A stretch of DNA of 43,885 nucleotides from an uncultured Flavobacteriales bacterium (GTDB lineage Bacteria; Bacteroidota; Bacteroidia; Flavobacteriales; Weeksellaceae), in NCBI GenBank assembly GCA_937876095.1, contig CALFIE010000019.1, forward strand, positions 1 through 43,885, read 5' to 3'. The translations under genes were made by a program, and so were the position numbers. Positions 7,155 to 15,736 of this stretch are shown here, one piece after another. Under the pieces are notes generated by a model. The model saw nothing but the letters and a program-made list of their open reading frames with translations, was not told the origin of the DNA and searched no databases. Numbering within the stretch: the first letter of the stretch is position 1; each line of letters opens with the position of its first letter.

Positions 7155-8792
7155 TTATTTCAATTTTTCAAACAAAACAATCGGGAAATCGGTGTCAATA
7201 GTTGCTATTCCGTTGATGATTTTCGTGGTTTTTCCACTGTAAGCATCACGCAATTTGCTTCCTTCAGGAAAAGAAGGAATTGCAACACTTTTAATTCCTT
7301 TTGGTAAATCCAGACCAATGTAAACTTTATCAGAAAAATCTATATTATCAATTTTTCTACTAAACCAATACGGATTTTTTGAAATCAACTGATGTTTTCC
7401 TGCGCCAATTGCAGGATGTTCTGCTCTGAATTTTCCTAATTTTTGGTAATAAGCCAACAATTTTTGCGTTTCGGGATTGGTTTTCACGTCTTGCCAATTC
7501 ATGTTGCTTCTGAGTGTTGCATCACCTTGTGTACCAGTAATTTCCAGACTTCTCGCAGTTTCATCACCATAATAAATTTGTGAAATTCCTGGTGTGAGTA
7601 GCAATTTGGTTCCGGCTTCGTAGGTTTTCTCCCGTTTTTTATCAAAAGGCCAACTATCATCGTGAGATGTCAAATAATTCATAACGGTAAATCCGTTCAA
7701 ATCATTTTTCAGAATTTGGTCGTAATTGCTAAACAATTTTTCGTAGGATTGATTGGCGTCACCTTTAAAATCAAAATTAATGAGTGCACTGAAACCATTG
7801 TTGTAATAATTCACAATTCGGTCTCCAAAATTATAATTTTGTTTTTGCGAAATTCCGTAACCATACACTTCACCTACGGTGAAAAACGGCGTGTTGTCTT
7901 TTATTTGATTCGGGTGATTAGCTTTGTATTGGTCAAATGCTTCCTGGCAAAGTTGCTGAAAAACCTTCCAAGTATCTTCGTTTACGTGTTTTGCAGTATC
8001 TATTCTGTAACCATCAATTCCATATTCCCGAATATAATCTGTGAGCCATTTCATGATGTAAAATTTTGGTGCTCTTGGTAATTTATTTTTTGCAAAAAAA
8101 GCATCAAGAGAAGCTATTTCCTGTGAATATTTTCCTTCTTTTTTCCATTTTTCTACCAACATCGTTGGTAATTCTGCAGGTGAATTACTTTCGGTCAAAA
8201 TATCGGGTAAATTGGCAACCAAAGTACAAGCAGTGGTATGTTCGTAGTTGTTATAGGTACATTGCGGCGATGTTCTCACCCAAGAATTGGGATAGACTTC
8301 ATCTGATTTGGTAACAGGACCAGTATGATTAATCACTGCATCCAGAATCACTTTTATTCCTTTTTGGTGTGCTTTATCCACCAATTCTTTTAGGTCGGTT
8401 TTTGTTCCGAAATTGGGATCAATTTCTGACCAATCTTTGGTCCAATATCCGTGGAAACCATAGGTATTACCAGTTCCTTCATTAGTTGCGCCATGTATTT
8501 GTTCTACAATCGGAGTCATCCAAATTGCATTCACTCCTAAATCTGTGAAATAATTTTCATCTATTTTATTGATAATTCCACGCAAATCACCGCCTTCAAA
8601 ACCTCGTAAAACTCCAGTTTTTTCAGTCCTTCCAAAATTCACATCATTACTTTTATCACCATTACTAAATCGATCAGTCATCAGAAAATACAAATTTGCG
8701 CTTTTCCAAAAATCATAATTGATAGGTTTGTTTACGCGTGTTGCACATGATGTAAGCAAGGTTATGGCAAGAAATAAGGTGAGTTTTTTCAT
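7155..8792 (-). CDS. Alpha-amylase family (GH13) lipoprotein
   Basis: A 545-aa glycoside hydrolase with a lipoprotein signal (MKKLTLFLAITLLTSC, lipobox Cys16). GH13 signatures appear in order: DAVINHTG (region I), DGYRIDTAKH (region II, nucleophile Asp), VGEVYGYG (region III, acid/base Glu) and TSHDDSWPF (region IV, stabilising Asp). It should act on alpha-1,4-glucans such as starch or glycogen fragments at the cell surface or periplasm. No SusC/SusD partners lie next to it, so it is not in a classic utilisation locus. The upstream region holds TATCTTTA (8818-8811), one base off the -7 consensus. Confidence 0.92.
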   Translation of the reverse strand: MKKLTLFLAITLLTSCATRVNKPINYDFWKSANLYFLMTDRFSNGDKSNDVNFGRTEKTGVLRGFEGGDLRGIINKIDENYFTDLGVNAIWMTPIVEQIHGATNEGTGNTYGFHGYWTKDWSEIDPNFGTKTDLKELVDKAHQKGIKVILDAVINHTGPVTKSDEVYPNSWVRTSPQCTYNNYEHTTACTLVANLPDILTESNSPAELPTMLVEKWKKEGKYSQEIASLDAFFAKNKLPRAPKFYIMKWLTDYIREYGIDGYRIDTAKHVNEDTWKVFQQLCQEAFDQYKANHPNQIKDNTPFFTVGEVYGYGISQKQNYNFGDRIVNYYNNGFSALINFDFKGDANQSYEKLFSNYDQILKNDLNGFTVMNYLTSHDDSWPFDKKREKTYEAGTKLLLTPGISQIYYGDETARSLEITGTQGDATLRSNMNWQDVKTNPETQKLLAYYQKLGKFRAEHPAIGAGKHQLISKNPYWFSRKIDNIDFSDKVYIGLDLPKGIKSVAIPSFPEGSKLRDAYSGKTTKIINGIATIDTDFPIVLFEKLK

Positions 8793-8863
8793 TACTAAAA
8801 AATTAGTGTTAAAGATAGTGATTTTCTACTTTTTTAATGAAAATTAAACAAAACTCCCTAAAA

Positions 8864-8891
8864 TTGAATTTGTACTAAATTGTTATCTTTG
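8864..8891 (+). promoter_or_regulatory. Promoter of the fkbM-flippase unit
   Basis: TTG (8864-8866), a 17-nt spacer and TATCTTTG (8884-8891) match the Bacteroidota -33/-7 pattern. The ATG follows 17 nt later. Confidence 0.6.
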
Positions 8892-8908
8892 CTTACCCGA
8901 AAAAAAAT

Positions 8909-9709
8909 ATGACTAAGTCCACCTACGTTTGGTTTGCAGAGAAACTGCAATTTATATCGCCCAAATTCTATAAAAGTAGATTTTTTAAAAATATCATTCA
9001 GCTCAGTAGAGACAATTATTCTGAGAGAAATGTAGAGCCAGAATTGGTTTGGATAAAAGATTTTTTGCACCGAAGTGATGTGGTGATTGATATAGGTGCA
9101 AATGTAGGAACTTATCTTTTTCAGTTAGAAAATAAACTGCGGCCAGAAAATATATATGCATTTGAACCCAACAAAAAATTGTATTTGCGGCTAAAACGTA
9201 TTTTCCCGGCAATGCAGATTTTTCCTTTGGCAATTTCTGATGAAAATACAACTGCAGAATTCAAAATCCCGATTATAAGTGGAAAAAAAATACATTCTAG
9301 AGGTACGCTGAAAACACAATTTGTAGAATCTGGCGAAGAAAACCAAAAATCTGAAATGGTACAAGTCGTAAAATTAGATGATTGGGCAGAAATTGAAAAT
9401 TTCAAAAAACTAAATCTAATAAAAATTGATGTAGAAGGAAATGAGCGACAAACACTTTTGGGAGCCCAAAATACGATCAAGAAATTTAGACCAGTTTTGC
9501 TAGTAGAAATGGAGCAAAGACATCACCAAAATCCAATTTGGGAACTGGTTTCAATAGTAGAAAATTGGGGTTATGAAGCACATTATTTAGATAGAGCAGA
9601 TTTTTTACTGAAAAAAGTTACGCAAAATCAGATAGATCAGCAAAATCAAAATCAAGTAAAAGACAAAAGAAACTATATAAATAACATTATTTTTCTACCA
9701 AAAAATTAG
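8909..9709 (+). CDS. FkbM family methyltransferase
   Basis: A 266-aa SAM-dependent methyltransferase. The SAM-binding motif VIDIGANVGTYLF is near residue 55, the acidic IYAFEPNK strand follows, and KIDVEGNERQTLLGA is the FkbM signature. FkbM enzymes methylate hydroxyl groups, often of sugars in glycans. The stop lies 5 nt before the flippase start, so the two are co-transcribed, which suggests a role in modifying an envelope glycan exported by the flippase. The last ~30 residues are rich in Gln, Asn and Lys. Confidence 0.88.
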   Translation: MTKSTYVWFAEKLQFISPKFYKSRFFKNIIQLSRDNYSERNVEPELVWIKDFLHRSDVVIDIGANVGTYLFQLENKLRPENIYAFEPNKKLYLRLKRIFPAMQIFPLAISDENTTAEFKIPIISGKKIHSRGTLKTQFVESGEENQKSEMVQVVKLDDWAEIENFKKLNLIKIDVEGNERQTLLGAQNTIKKFRPVLLVEMEQRHHQNPIWELVSIVENWGYEAHYLDRADFLLKKVTQNQIDQQNQNQVKDKRNYINNIIFLPKN

Positions 9710-9714
9710 TAAAA

Positions 9715-11187
9715 ATGAGTGTGGTTGCAAGACAAGGAATTAAATATTCCATAGTTGGATATCTCGGTTTTTTGATTGGGACGTTTTCTGCTGCTTTTGT
9801 TTTTCCGCATGATTTTGAATTTTATGGTAAACTTAGGTATATTCTTACTACTGCGGAAATGCTTGTTCCTGTCGTGATTTTTGGAATTTCGTATGCCAAT
9901 ATCAAGTTTTTTCATCAGACTCAAAAAGACGGTAAAAACCAAAATATGATGAGTTGGTCTTTGCTTGCAATGGTGGTGAATTTCTTGATTTTTGTGGTTG
10001 GATTTTTTGTTGCGGCTTCACTTTTCCCTTCCATCAAATCTTTGGAATTGTGGTCACTGAAAATCATTATTTTACTACTGATTTTACTTTTGGCTTTGTC
10101 TGCGATTTTCAATAAGTATATTTCTAATTTTAAAAGAATTGTAGTTCCCAATATTTTTGAAAATCTGTTCCCGAAAATTGCCAATTTGGTAGCATTTTGT
10201 TTGGTGTTTTTTCTGATTTTTCCTGAAAAAGTGGCGTTAATTGTTTTCTTTGGATTTTTTGTGCTGTCGTTTTTGGGTTATGTTTTTTATGCTAACAAGT
10301 TGGATCCTATAAAATTGGATTTCAGTACAGATTATTTCAAAAAAAATGACTTCTATAAGTTGTTCCTCAATTATAGTTTTTTCGGATTTTTGGGGACTTT
10401 TGCTAATTATCTTGCCATCAATAATTTTATGGTGGGTGAATTTTTAGGAATGGAAGAATTGGGAGTGTATTCTACTTTGTATGCACTTATTTCGCTGATT
10501 TCTATTCCGCAACTCGGTTTGTTCAATGTTTCGGCTCCTATCATCAACAAATGTTTGGCCGAAAACGAAATGGAAGAACTCGATTTTTTTCACAAGAAAA
10601 CTTCGCTTTCTCTGTATTTTTTGGGCGTAGTTTTGTTTTCTTGTATTGTAGTTGGTTTTCCGTATTTGACGACCTTTATAAAAAACGGACAATTACTTTT
10701 TGAAAACCAACCTGTTATTTGGATTTGGGGTTTTGCAGTTCTATTCGATTTGGCAACTGGTTTCAATGGCAATATCATTTCCTTATCTAAATATTATAGA
10801 TTCAATATTGTGGTGATGTTGTTGTTGGCATTTCTTTCAATTTTTCTAAATTATTATTTCATCAATCATACCGATCTCAAATTGGTAGGAATTGCGATTT
10901 CTACGGCAATTGCATTGAGTTTGTACAACCTAATCAAAATTATTTTTAATTATCAAAAATTTGGCGTTTATCCTTTATCAATTGAAATGATTTATGCGAG
11001 TATTATTGGGACGATTGCAATTTCGGTGGCTATTTTATTGCCCGATTTTAGTAGTAATTTGCTCAACTTGCTGTACAAACCTGCACTCGTAATTGTATTG
11101 TTTCTGGTAGGAAATTATTTCTTGAAGATATTCCCAATAGAACAATATCTCAATAAAAATTTCTTCAAAAGTTTGTTGAAATTTTAG
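9715..11187 (+). CDS. Polysaccharide (O-antigen type) flippase, MOP superfamily
   Basis: A 490-aa integral membrane protein with about 12-14 hydrophobic segments, consistent with Wzx/MATE-like flippases that move undecaprenyl-linked oligosaccharides across the inner membrane. The start MSVVARQGIKYSIVGYLGF is typical of Bacteroidota members, and FANYLAINNFMVGEFLGMEELGVY sits in a middle segment. It is co-transcribed with the FkbM methyltransferase. No polymerase or glycosyltransferase lies alongside. Its stop codon overlaps by 4 nt the stop codon of the convergent acetyltransferase gene. Confidence 0.85.
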   Translation: MSVVARQGIKYSIVGYLGFLIGTFSAAFVFPHDFEFYGKLRYILTTAEMLVPVVIFGISYANIKFFHQTQKDGKNQNMMSWSLLAMVVNFLIFVVGFFVAASLFPSIKSLELWSLKIIILLLILLLALSAIFNKYISNFKRIVVPNIFENLFPKIANLVAFCLVFFLIFPEKVALIVFFGFFVLSFLGYVFYANKLDPIKLDFSTDYFKKNDFYKLFLNYSFFGFLGTFANYLAINNFMVGEFLGMEELGVYSTLYALISLISIPQLGLFNVSAPIINKCLAENEMEELDFFHKKTSLSLYFLGVVLFSCIVVGFPYLTTFIKNGQLLFENQPVIWIWGFAVLFDLATGFNGNIISLSKYYRFNIVVMLLLAFLSIFLNYYFINHTDLKLVGIAISTAIALSLYNLIKIIFNYQKFGVYPLSIEMIYASIIGTIAISVAILLPDFSSNLLNLLYKPALVIVLFLVGNYFLKIFPIEQYLNKNFFKSLLKF

Positions 11188-11645
11188 ATTTCAACACCCA
11201 ATTTCAGTTCCATAATTGGTAGAAATCTATTTTTGATGGAACTTTCTAGTGCTCCTATTGTAATAAATCCAAATTTTTTGTGAAACATTTCTGCGTTTGG
11301 TTCTGCATCTAGTGTGATTTTCTCGATTTTTAGCAATTTTGCTTGATCCAGAAAATGAGCCATCAAAATACTGCCAAAACCGTGTTTAATATATTTGGGT
11401 GAAATGAAAAGATTATCTAGTTTCAAAGTTTTTTCATCTATTTTAATGAAAGAATAATAGCCGATAATTTCGCCATTTTCTATGAGTTTGAAAACCGAGT
11501 TTTCTTGTATATATTCTTCAGAAATGGTCAATAAATGGCTCCAGTTCGCAAGTGTTTCCTCAGAAAATCCCCAAAAAGCTTTTGATTGTTTGGTAAGTTC
11601 AGTTAGCATTGTGCTATCTTCTGTATTGGCTCGTTCTATGGTCAT
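11184..11645 (-). CDS. GNAT family N-acetyltransferase
   Basis: A 153-aa acetyltransferase of the GNAT fold. It begins MTIERANTEDSTMLTELT. The acetyl-CoA-binding loop looks degenerate: YIKHGFGSILMAHFL matches the Q/RxxGxG/A pattern. Near the C-terminus AEPNAEMFHKKFGF is the usual family ending. An in-frame extension to 11738 overlaps the ZIP gene and does not resemble GNAT, so I start at the ATG, 20 nt after the ZIP stop. It is probably co-transcribed with the ZIP transporter. Substrate unknown. Confidence 0.82.
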   Translation of the reverse strand: MTIERANTEDSTMLTELTKQSKAFWGFSEETLANWSHLLTISEEYIQENSVFKLIENGEIIGYYSFIKIDEKTLKLDNLFISPKYIKHGFGSILMAHFLDQAKLLKIEKITLDAEPNAEMFHKKFGFITIGALESSIKNRFLPIMELKLGVEI

Positions 11646-11665
11646 TTTTTGATTATTAAAAAACA

Positions 11666-12355
11666 TCAATGCTGATGAAAAAAATGACCAACCAAGGCAA
11701 GACCAATCCCCAAAATTACCAAAAATAGTTTTCGCCAATCCATTTTGTGGTTTTTGTTGCTCTCAAAAATGATAACCGAGGAAATGTGTAAGAAAATTCC
11801 GCCAACCAAAGCCAGAAAATACGGTTGTAAATCGGGGTTAAAATAGTTGCCAAAAACAAGACCTAAAGGTGAAGCCAACGCAAATAAAATCACAATCAAC
11901 CAAGAACCTTTTGTGGTGTTATGTTTAGCGAACAGAAAACTGCCCAAAACAAAAGAAATTGGTAGGTTATGAAATAATATTCCCAATAAATAGGGCGAAA
12001 TTTTGGTAGAATTTGCCAACGGAATTCCTTCTAAAAAAGCGTGAACAAACATCCCAATCATCAATGCAATCGGTAGAATATTTTTCTCATCTTGGTGATG
12101 ATGAAAATGCCCGTGTTCAAAACCTTTGGTCCAGCTTTCTAAAATCATCTGCAACAAAACACCTGCAATTACCCAAATCCCAATATTGGGATCTGCACTG
12201 TGGTACACTTCTGGGAAAATCTCGTTTAAGCAAATAGTAATCAGAAATCCTGCACTTAAAATGAGCAAATCTTTGGCGATATTTTCTTTGTTCCCAAGGA
12301 ATTTCCCCAGAAATACACCAATCATTACACTCAAAATCAGCAGAAGAATTATCAC
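11666..12355 (-). CDS. ZIP family divalent metal transporter
   Basis: A 229-aa membrane protein with about 8 hydrophobic segments. HAFLEGIPLANS is the ZIP helix IV metal-binding motif. A His-rich loop HGHFHHHQDE lies between helices III and IV, and HNLPISFVLGS fits helix V. ZIP proteins bring zinc or other divalent cations (iron, manganese) into the cytoplasm. The start is GTG. A strong promoter lies about 75 nt upstream, and two palindromes at or near its -33 element could be operators, which would fit metal-responsive control; that is inference. Confidence 0.88.
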   Translation of the reverse strand: MIILLLILSVMIGVFLGKFLGNKENIAKDLLILSAGFLITICLNEIFPEVYHSADPNIGIWVIAGVLLQMILESWTKGFEHGHFHHHQDEKNILPIALMIGMFVHAFLEGIPLANSTKISPYLLGILFHNLPISFVLGSFLFAKHNTTKGSWLIVILFALASPLGLVFGNYFNPDLQPYFLALVGGIFLHISSVIIFESNKNHKMDWRKLFLVILGIGLALVGHFFHQH

Positions 12356-12429
12356 TTAATAAATAAAAATAATACATACTCTCTTATAAACCACAAAAGG
12401 TTCAAAAGAATCATGTTGTTTTAGGAATA

Positions 12430-12457
12430 CAAAAGTACATAAAAGTGAGAAAATCAA
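12430..12457 (-). promoter_or_regulatory. Promoter of the ZIP transporter operon
   Basis: On the minus strand TTG (12457-12455), a 17-nt spacer and TACTTTTG (12437-12430) fit the -33/-7 consensus. The TTG is in the centre of a perfect palindrome. The leader to the GTG start would be about 70 nt. Confidence 0.6.
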
Positions 12458-12486
12458 AGATTTTCTATGAAATCGATTAGATTTCA
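12449..12486. promoter_or_regulatory. Two adjacent palindromes at the ZIP promoter
   Basis: GAAAATC-AAA-GATTTTC (12449-12465) has two 7-bp arms around the promoter -33 element. TGAAATC-GATTA-GATTTCA (12468-12486) has two 7-bp arms just upstream of it. They could be operators for a metal-sensing repressor, or RNA hairpins ending fahA transcripts, although no strong T-run follows on the minus strand. Role undecided. Confidence 0.45.
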
Positions 12487-12551
12487 ATCTTTTGTGACTT
12501 TTTTTTAGTTGTTTTGACTTCGTCGAATCTTCGATTTGTAATTAATAAAAA

Positions 12552-13802
12552 TTATTTTGCTGGCAACACTTTAGCTGCAACTTCACCAAAACCAACTCTT
12601 TTCCCATCTTTTTCGGCAAAACCACGCATAATAATGGTGTCACCATCTTCTATAAATTTTCGTTCGGTTCCGTCTGATAATTTCAGTGGTTCTGTTCCGC
12701 GCCAAGTAAGTTCTAGCATAGAACCAAAAGATGATTTTTCTGGTCCAGAAATGGTTCCTGATGCATACATATCGCCTACTTCTAGATTACATCCATTCAC
12801 AGTATGATGCGCCAGTTGTTGCGCCATATTCCAGTACATATATTTGTAATTACTGCTGCTAATCAGGTTTTCAGCGCTATTTTCTGGTTGCAAATACACT
12901 TGAAGTTGAATGTCTATATTTTCATTTTCACCTTCGAATTTCAGATAATCTAAAACTGCAGGTTCTTGTTTCGGAGAGGCAGTTTTGTAGGGTTCTAATG
13001 CTTCTAAAGTTACTACCCAAGGTGAAATAGAGGAGCAGAAATTTTTGCCAAGAAACGGACCAAGTGGAACGTATTCCCAAGATTGTATGTCTCTTGCACT
13101 CCAATCACTGAAAATCACCATTCCAAAAATAGCGTCTTTAGCATCTTTAGTTGAAACAGAATCACCCATTTCTGTATTTTTATTTACAATAAAAGCCATT
13201 TCTAACTCAAAATCGAGCTGTTTGGTTGCCGAAAAGTAAGGGTTTTCTGCATCTGCTGGTTTTATTTGACCTTTTGGTCTATGGAAATCTACACCCGAAA
13301 CTACAATAGAAGAAGCACGACCGTGATAACCAACTGGTAAGTGTTTCCAATTCGGTAACAGTGCATTTGCAGGATCTCGAAACATTTTCCCGACGTTGGT
13401 TGCGTGATCTATGCTGCTATAGAAATCGGTATAATTGGCAACGTGAACTGGCATCATCATTTGGATTTCATCTAAATTATAGAAGCATTCTTCTACCGTT
13501 TTTTCGTCATGAGAAAGTGTAGAACCTTCCAGCAAAAGTTCCTGGATTTTCAATCTTACTGCATTGGTAATTGGTTTGCCTAATTCTATAAATTCATTAA
13601 TTGTATATGCTTCGAATACATTTTCGTTCAGGCCTTCTATTTCATCAAAAAATCCGTAATCATACAATGTTGCCAAATCCAGAACCAAATCACCAATTCT
13701 GGTACAACAAGCGATATATTCTTTCTGGAAAACAGCCACTCCGAAAGGAATGTTATATATAGAAAAATCTGAATTTTGAGCGTAATTTACAAATGATTTC
13801 AT
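12552..13802 (-). CDS. fahA: Fumarylacetoacetase
   Basis: A 416-aa enzyme of the fumarylacetoacetate hydrolase family, cleaving fumarylacetoacetate to fumarate and acetoacetate in the last step of tyrosine and phenylalanine degradation. Family landmarks are the N-terminal FGVAVFQ and IGDLVLDL, the metal/substrate region VANYTDFYSSIDHATNVGKMF, the catalytic-domain LDFELEMAF, WSARDIQ, WEYVPLGPFLGKNF and TISGPEKSSFGSMLEL. Length matches full-length FAH (about 420 aa). It lies downstream of hppD and a secreted unknown, but an intrinsic terminator between suggests a separate transcript. Confidence 0.96.
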   Translation of the reverse strand: MKSFVNYAQNSDFSIYNIPFGVAVFQKEYIACCTRIGDLVLDLATLYDYGFFDEIEGLNENVFEAYTINEFIELGKPITNAVRLKIQELLLEGSTLSHDEKTVEECFYNLDEIQMMMPVHVANYTDFYSSIDHATNVGKMFRDPANALLPNWKHLPVGYHGRASSIVVSGVDFHRPKGQIKPADAENPYFSATKQLDFELEMAFIVNKNTEMGDSVSTKDAKDAIFGMVIFSDWSARDIQSWEYVPLGPFLGKNFCSSISPWVVTLEALEPYKTASPKQEPAVLDYLKFEGENENIDIQLQVYLQPENSAENLISSSNYKYMYWNMAQQLAHHTVNGCNLEVGDMYASGTISGPEKSSFGSMLELTWRGTEPLKLSDGTERKFIEDGDTIIMRGFAEKDGKRVGFGEVAAKVLPAK

Positions 13803-13835
13803 AATGGTTGATTTAAGTTTTTGAAAATAATAAAA

Positions 13836-13861
13836 TTGTTCAGAACTGGCATTCTGAACAA
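13836..13861 (-). terminator. Intrinsic terminator upstream of fahA
   Basis: TTGTTCAGAA and TTCTGAACAA form a perfect 10-bp stem around a 6-nt loop. On the minus strand TTTTATTATTTT follows. It would end transcripts from the 13887 gene (and hppD) before fahA. Confidence 0.8.
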
Positions 13862-13886
13862 TATTTTTGGTTAAGTCAATTATTTT

Positions 13887-14351
13887 TTATTTTTTTTTGG
13901 GAAAAGCTGCTTCATCTATCCATCGTTCTTTAGTATTGATGTCGATTAGGTACAGAATTTTTTTCTGAGAGGTCATCAATAATGTTTTGGTGATAGCGAT
14001 TGGTATTTTTTTTCCTTCTAAAAAATCAGCTCGAAGCGAAACAATATTTTTTTTACTTCTAATTATATCACCTGTAAATACATTAGAAGTACTTTTGCCT
14101 GTTTTTTTATCATCAAAAAGTTCTACATAAGTTACTTTTTCGCCTTTAATTACTATAAAATTTCTTTCGGTATGATCATCAAAATCTTTCACCAAAATGA
14201 ATTTTCTGTTGTCTATATTGATGTTTTCTATATGTTGATTAATTCCCTGTCTTTCTTCTAATAAATCCAAAATGGCATTTAGCGAACCATATTGTGCTTT
14301 ACTTGGAATAAAAGACAACATCAAAATGAAGACAAAAAGTAGTTTTTTCAT
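13887..14351 (-). CDS. Secreted protein of unknown function
   Basis: A 154-aa protein with a clear signal peptide (MKKLLFVFILMLSFIPSKAQ) and no cysteines or recognised domain after it. The mature part is polar, with alternating beta-strand-like segments and a Lys-rich end (FPKKK). An in-frame extension upstream to 14492 overlaps hppD and is unlike a protein start, so I use the ATG before the signal peptide. It lies 73 nt downstream of hppD on the same strand, may share its transcript, and is followed by a terminator. A link to tyrosine catabolism is only positional. Confidence 0.7.
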   Translation of the reverse strand: MKKLLFVFILMLSFIPSKAQYGSLNAILDLLEERQGINQHIENINIDNRKFILVKDFDDHTERNFIVIKGEKVTYVELFDDKKTGKSTSNVFTGDIIRSKKNIVSLRADFLEGKKIPIAITKTLLMTSQKKILYLIDINTKERWIDEAAFPKKK

Positions 14352-14424
14352 AAATGGTTTTTCAAAAAATTGAAATTGAGCTTGCAATAGTACTAGATTT
14401 TTTTTAGTAATAACAAGAACGCTG

Positions 14425-15555
14425 TTATAAGTTGCCTCTTTTCTCCTGTTCTCTTTCCAGTGCTTCAAACAATGCTTTGAAATTTCCTGCACCGAAACTT
14501 TGTGCGCCGTGTCTTTCTATAATTTCATAGAAAAGAGTTGGTCTGTCTTCTACAGGTTTTGTGAAAATTTGTAAAAGGTAACCTTCTTCATCTCTATCAA
14601 TTAAAATACCAAGACTTTCCAAGATTTTCAAATCTTCGTCAATTGGTCCGACTCTGTCAGGAATCATTTCATAGTATGCAGAAGGTGGCGCAGATAGAAA
14701 TTCTACTCCACGTTTTCTAAGTTCGGTTACGGTTTTTATGATATCTTTGGTTGCTACTGCAATGTGCTGAACACCTTCGTCTTCGTAGTAATCTAAATAT
14801 TCTTCTACTTGCGATTTTTTCTTACCTTCTGCTGGTTCGTTGATTGGGAATTTGGCGTAACCATTTCCGTTGCTCATTACTTTGGACATGAGTGCAGAAT
14901 ATTCGGTGTTGATTTGTTTGTCATCAAAACTCAAAATATTTACAAATCCCATCACATCTTCATACCATTTCACCACAGGTAACATACGATCCCAACCTAC
15001 ATTTCCTACACAGTGATCTACATAGAGCAAACCAATTTCGGTAGGGTTGTATTCACTTTCCCATTTTTGATAACCCGGCATAAAATCTCCGTTGTAGTTT
15101 TTTCTTTCTACAAAAAGATGCACGGTTTCACCATAAGTGTACACTCCCGAAGTTCTGACTTCACCGAATTCATCGGTCATGGTTTTTGGTTCTTGGTAGG
15201 ATTTTGCACCACGTTTGGTGGTTTCTTCATAAGCTTTATATGCATCATCTACCCAAAGTGCAAGAATTTTGACACCATCACCGTGTTTTTCTACATGTTT
15301 GCAAATCGGAGAGTTAGAATTAAGTCCAGAAGTCAGTACCAGTCTAATTTTACCTTGCTGTACCACATAAGAAGCACGATCACGAAGTCCTGTTTCTGGT
15401 CCTGCATAAGCAACCGACTGAAATCCAAAAGCAGTTTTGTAAAAATGGGCTGCTTGTTTTGCATTTCCTACATAAAATTCTATGAAATCTGTACCATTGA
15501 TTGGCAAAAAATTCTCTGCCTGTGCGATTTTTTCGGCAAAAGTGAGTGTTGACAT
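14425..15555 (-). CDS. hppD: 4-Hydroxyphenylpyruvate dioxygenase
   Basis: A 376-aa non-haem iron dioxygenase that converts 4-hydroxyphenylpyruvate to homogentisate. The iron ligands are visible: His181 (YVDHCVGNV), His264 (GVQHIAVAT) and Glu344 (LFYEIIER), in the two-domain vicinal oxygen chelate layout. The C-terminal GAGNFKALFEALEREQEKRGNL is the family ending. It is part of the tyrosine degradation set with hmgA and fahA. A weak promoter-like TAACTTGG (15594-15587), one base off consensus, lies upstream. Confidence 0.97.
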   Translation of the reverse strand: MSTLTFAEKIAQAENFLPINGTDFIEFYVGNAKQAAHFYKTAFGFQSVAYAGPETGLRDRASYVVQQGKIRLVLTSGLNSNSPICKHVEKHGDGVKILALWVDDAYKAYEETTKRGAKSYQEPKTMTDEFGEVRTSGVYTYGETVHLFVERKNYNGDFMPGYQKWESEYNPTEIGLLYVDHCVGNVGWDRMLPVVKWYEDVMGFVNILSFDDKQINTEYSALMSKVMSNGNGYAKFPINEPAEGKKKSQVEEYLDYYEDEGVQHIAVATKDIIKTVTELRKRGVEFLSAPPSAYYEMIPDRVGPIDEDLKILESLGILIDRDEEGYLLQIFTKPVEDRPTLFYEIIERHGAQSFGAGNFKALFEALEREQEKRGNL

Positions 15556-15736
15556 TTTCCTCTTTTTTTTAGTTAATTTACTTGTGCCAAGTTACAAAAT
15601 TTTTGAGATTAATATAGCAAAAATCCTGAAATTCTAAAGAAAAACCTGAGTCTCTTTAATTGAATTTACGAGCAATGAATTGAATTATTAAAAATTTCAA
15701 TTATTTTCTTTACAAAAAAAATCAAAGTTCACAATT

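Noticed and set aside
7662..8314. Two plus-strand frames of 139 and 82 codons
   Set aside because: They lie antisense within the GH13 gene, whose motifs are complete, and their products look like no protein.
11646..11738. N-terminal extension of the acetyltransferase
   Set aside because: It overlaps the ZIP gene end and lacks GNAT character; the ATG 20 nt after the ZIP stop is preferred.
14352..14492. N-terminal extension of the secreted unknown protein
   Set aside because: It would place 47 residues ahead of a clear signal peptide and overlap hppD.
15013..15552. A 179-codon plus-strand frame
   Set aside because: It is antisense to hppD, rich in Phe, Cys and Ser as expected of a shadow frame, and has no motif.
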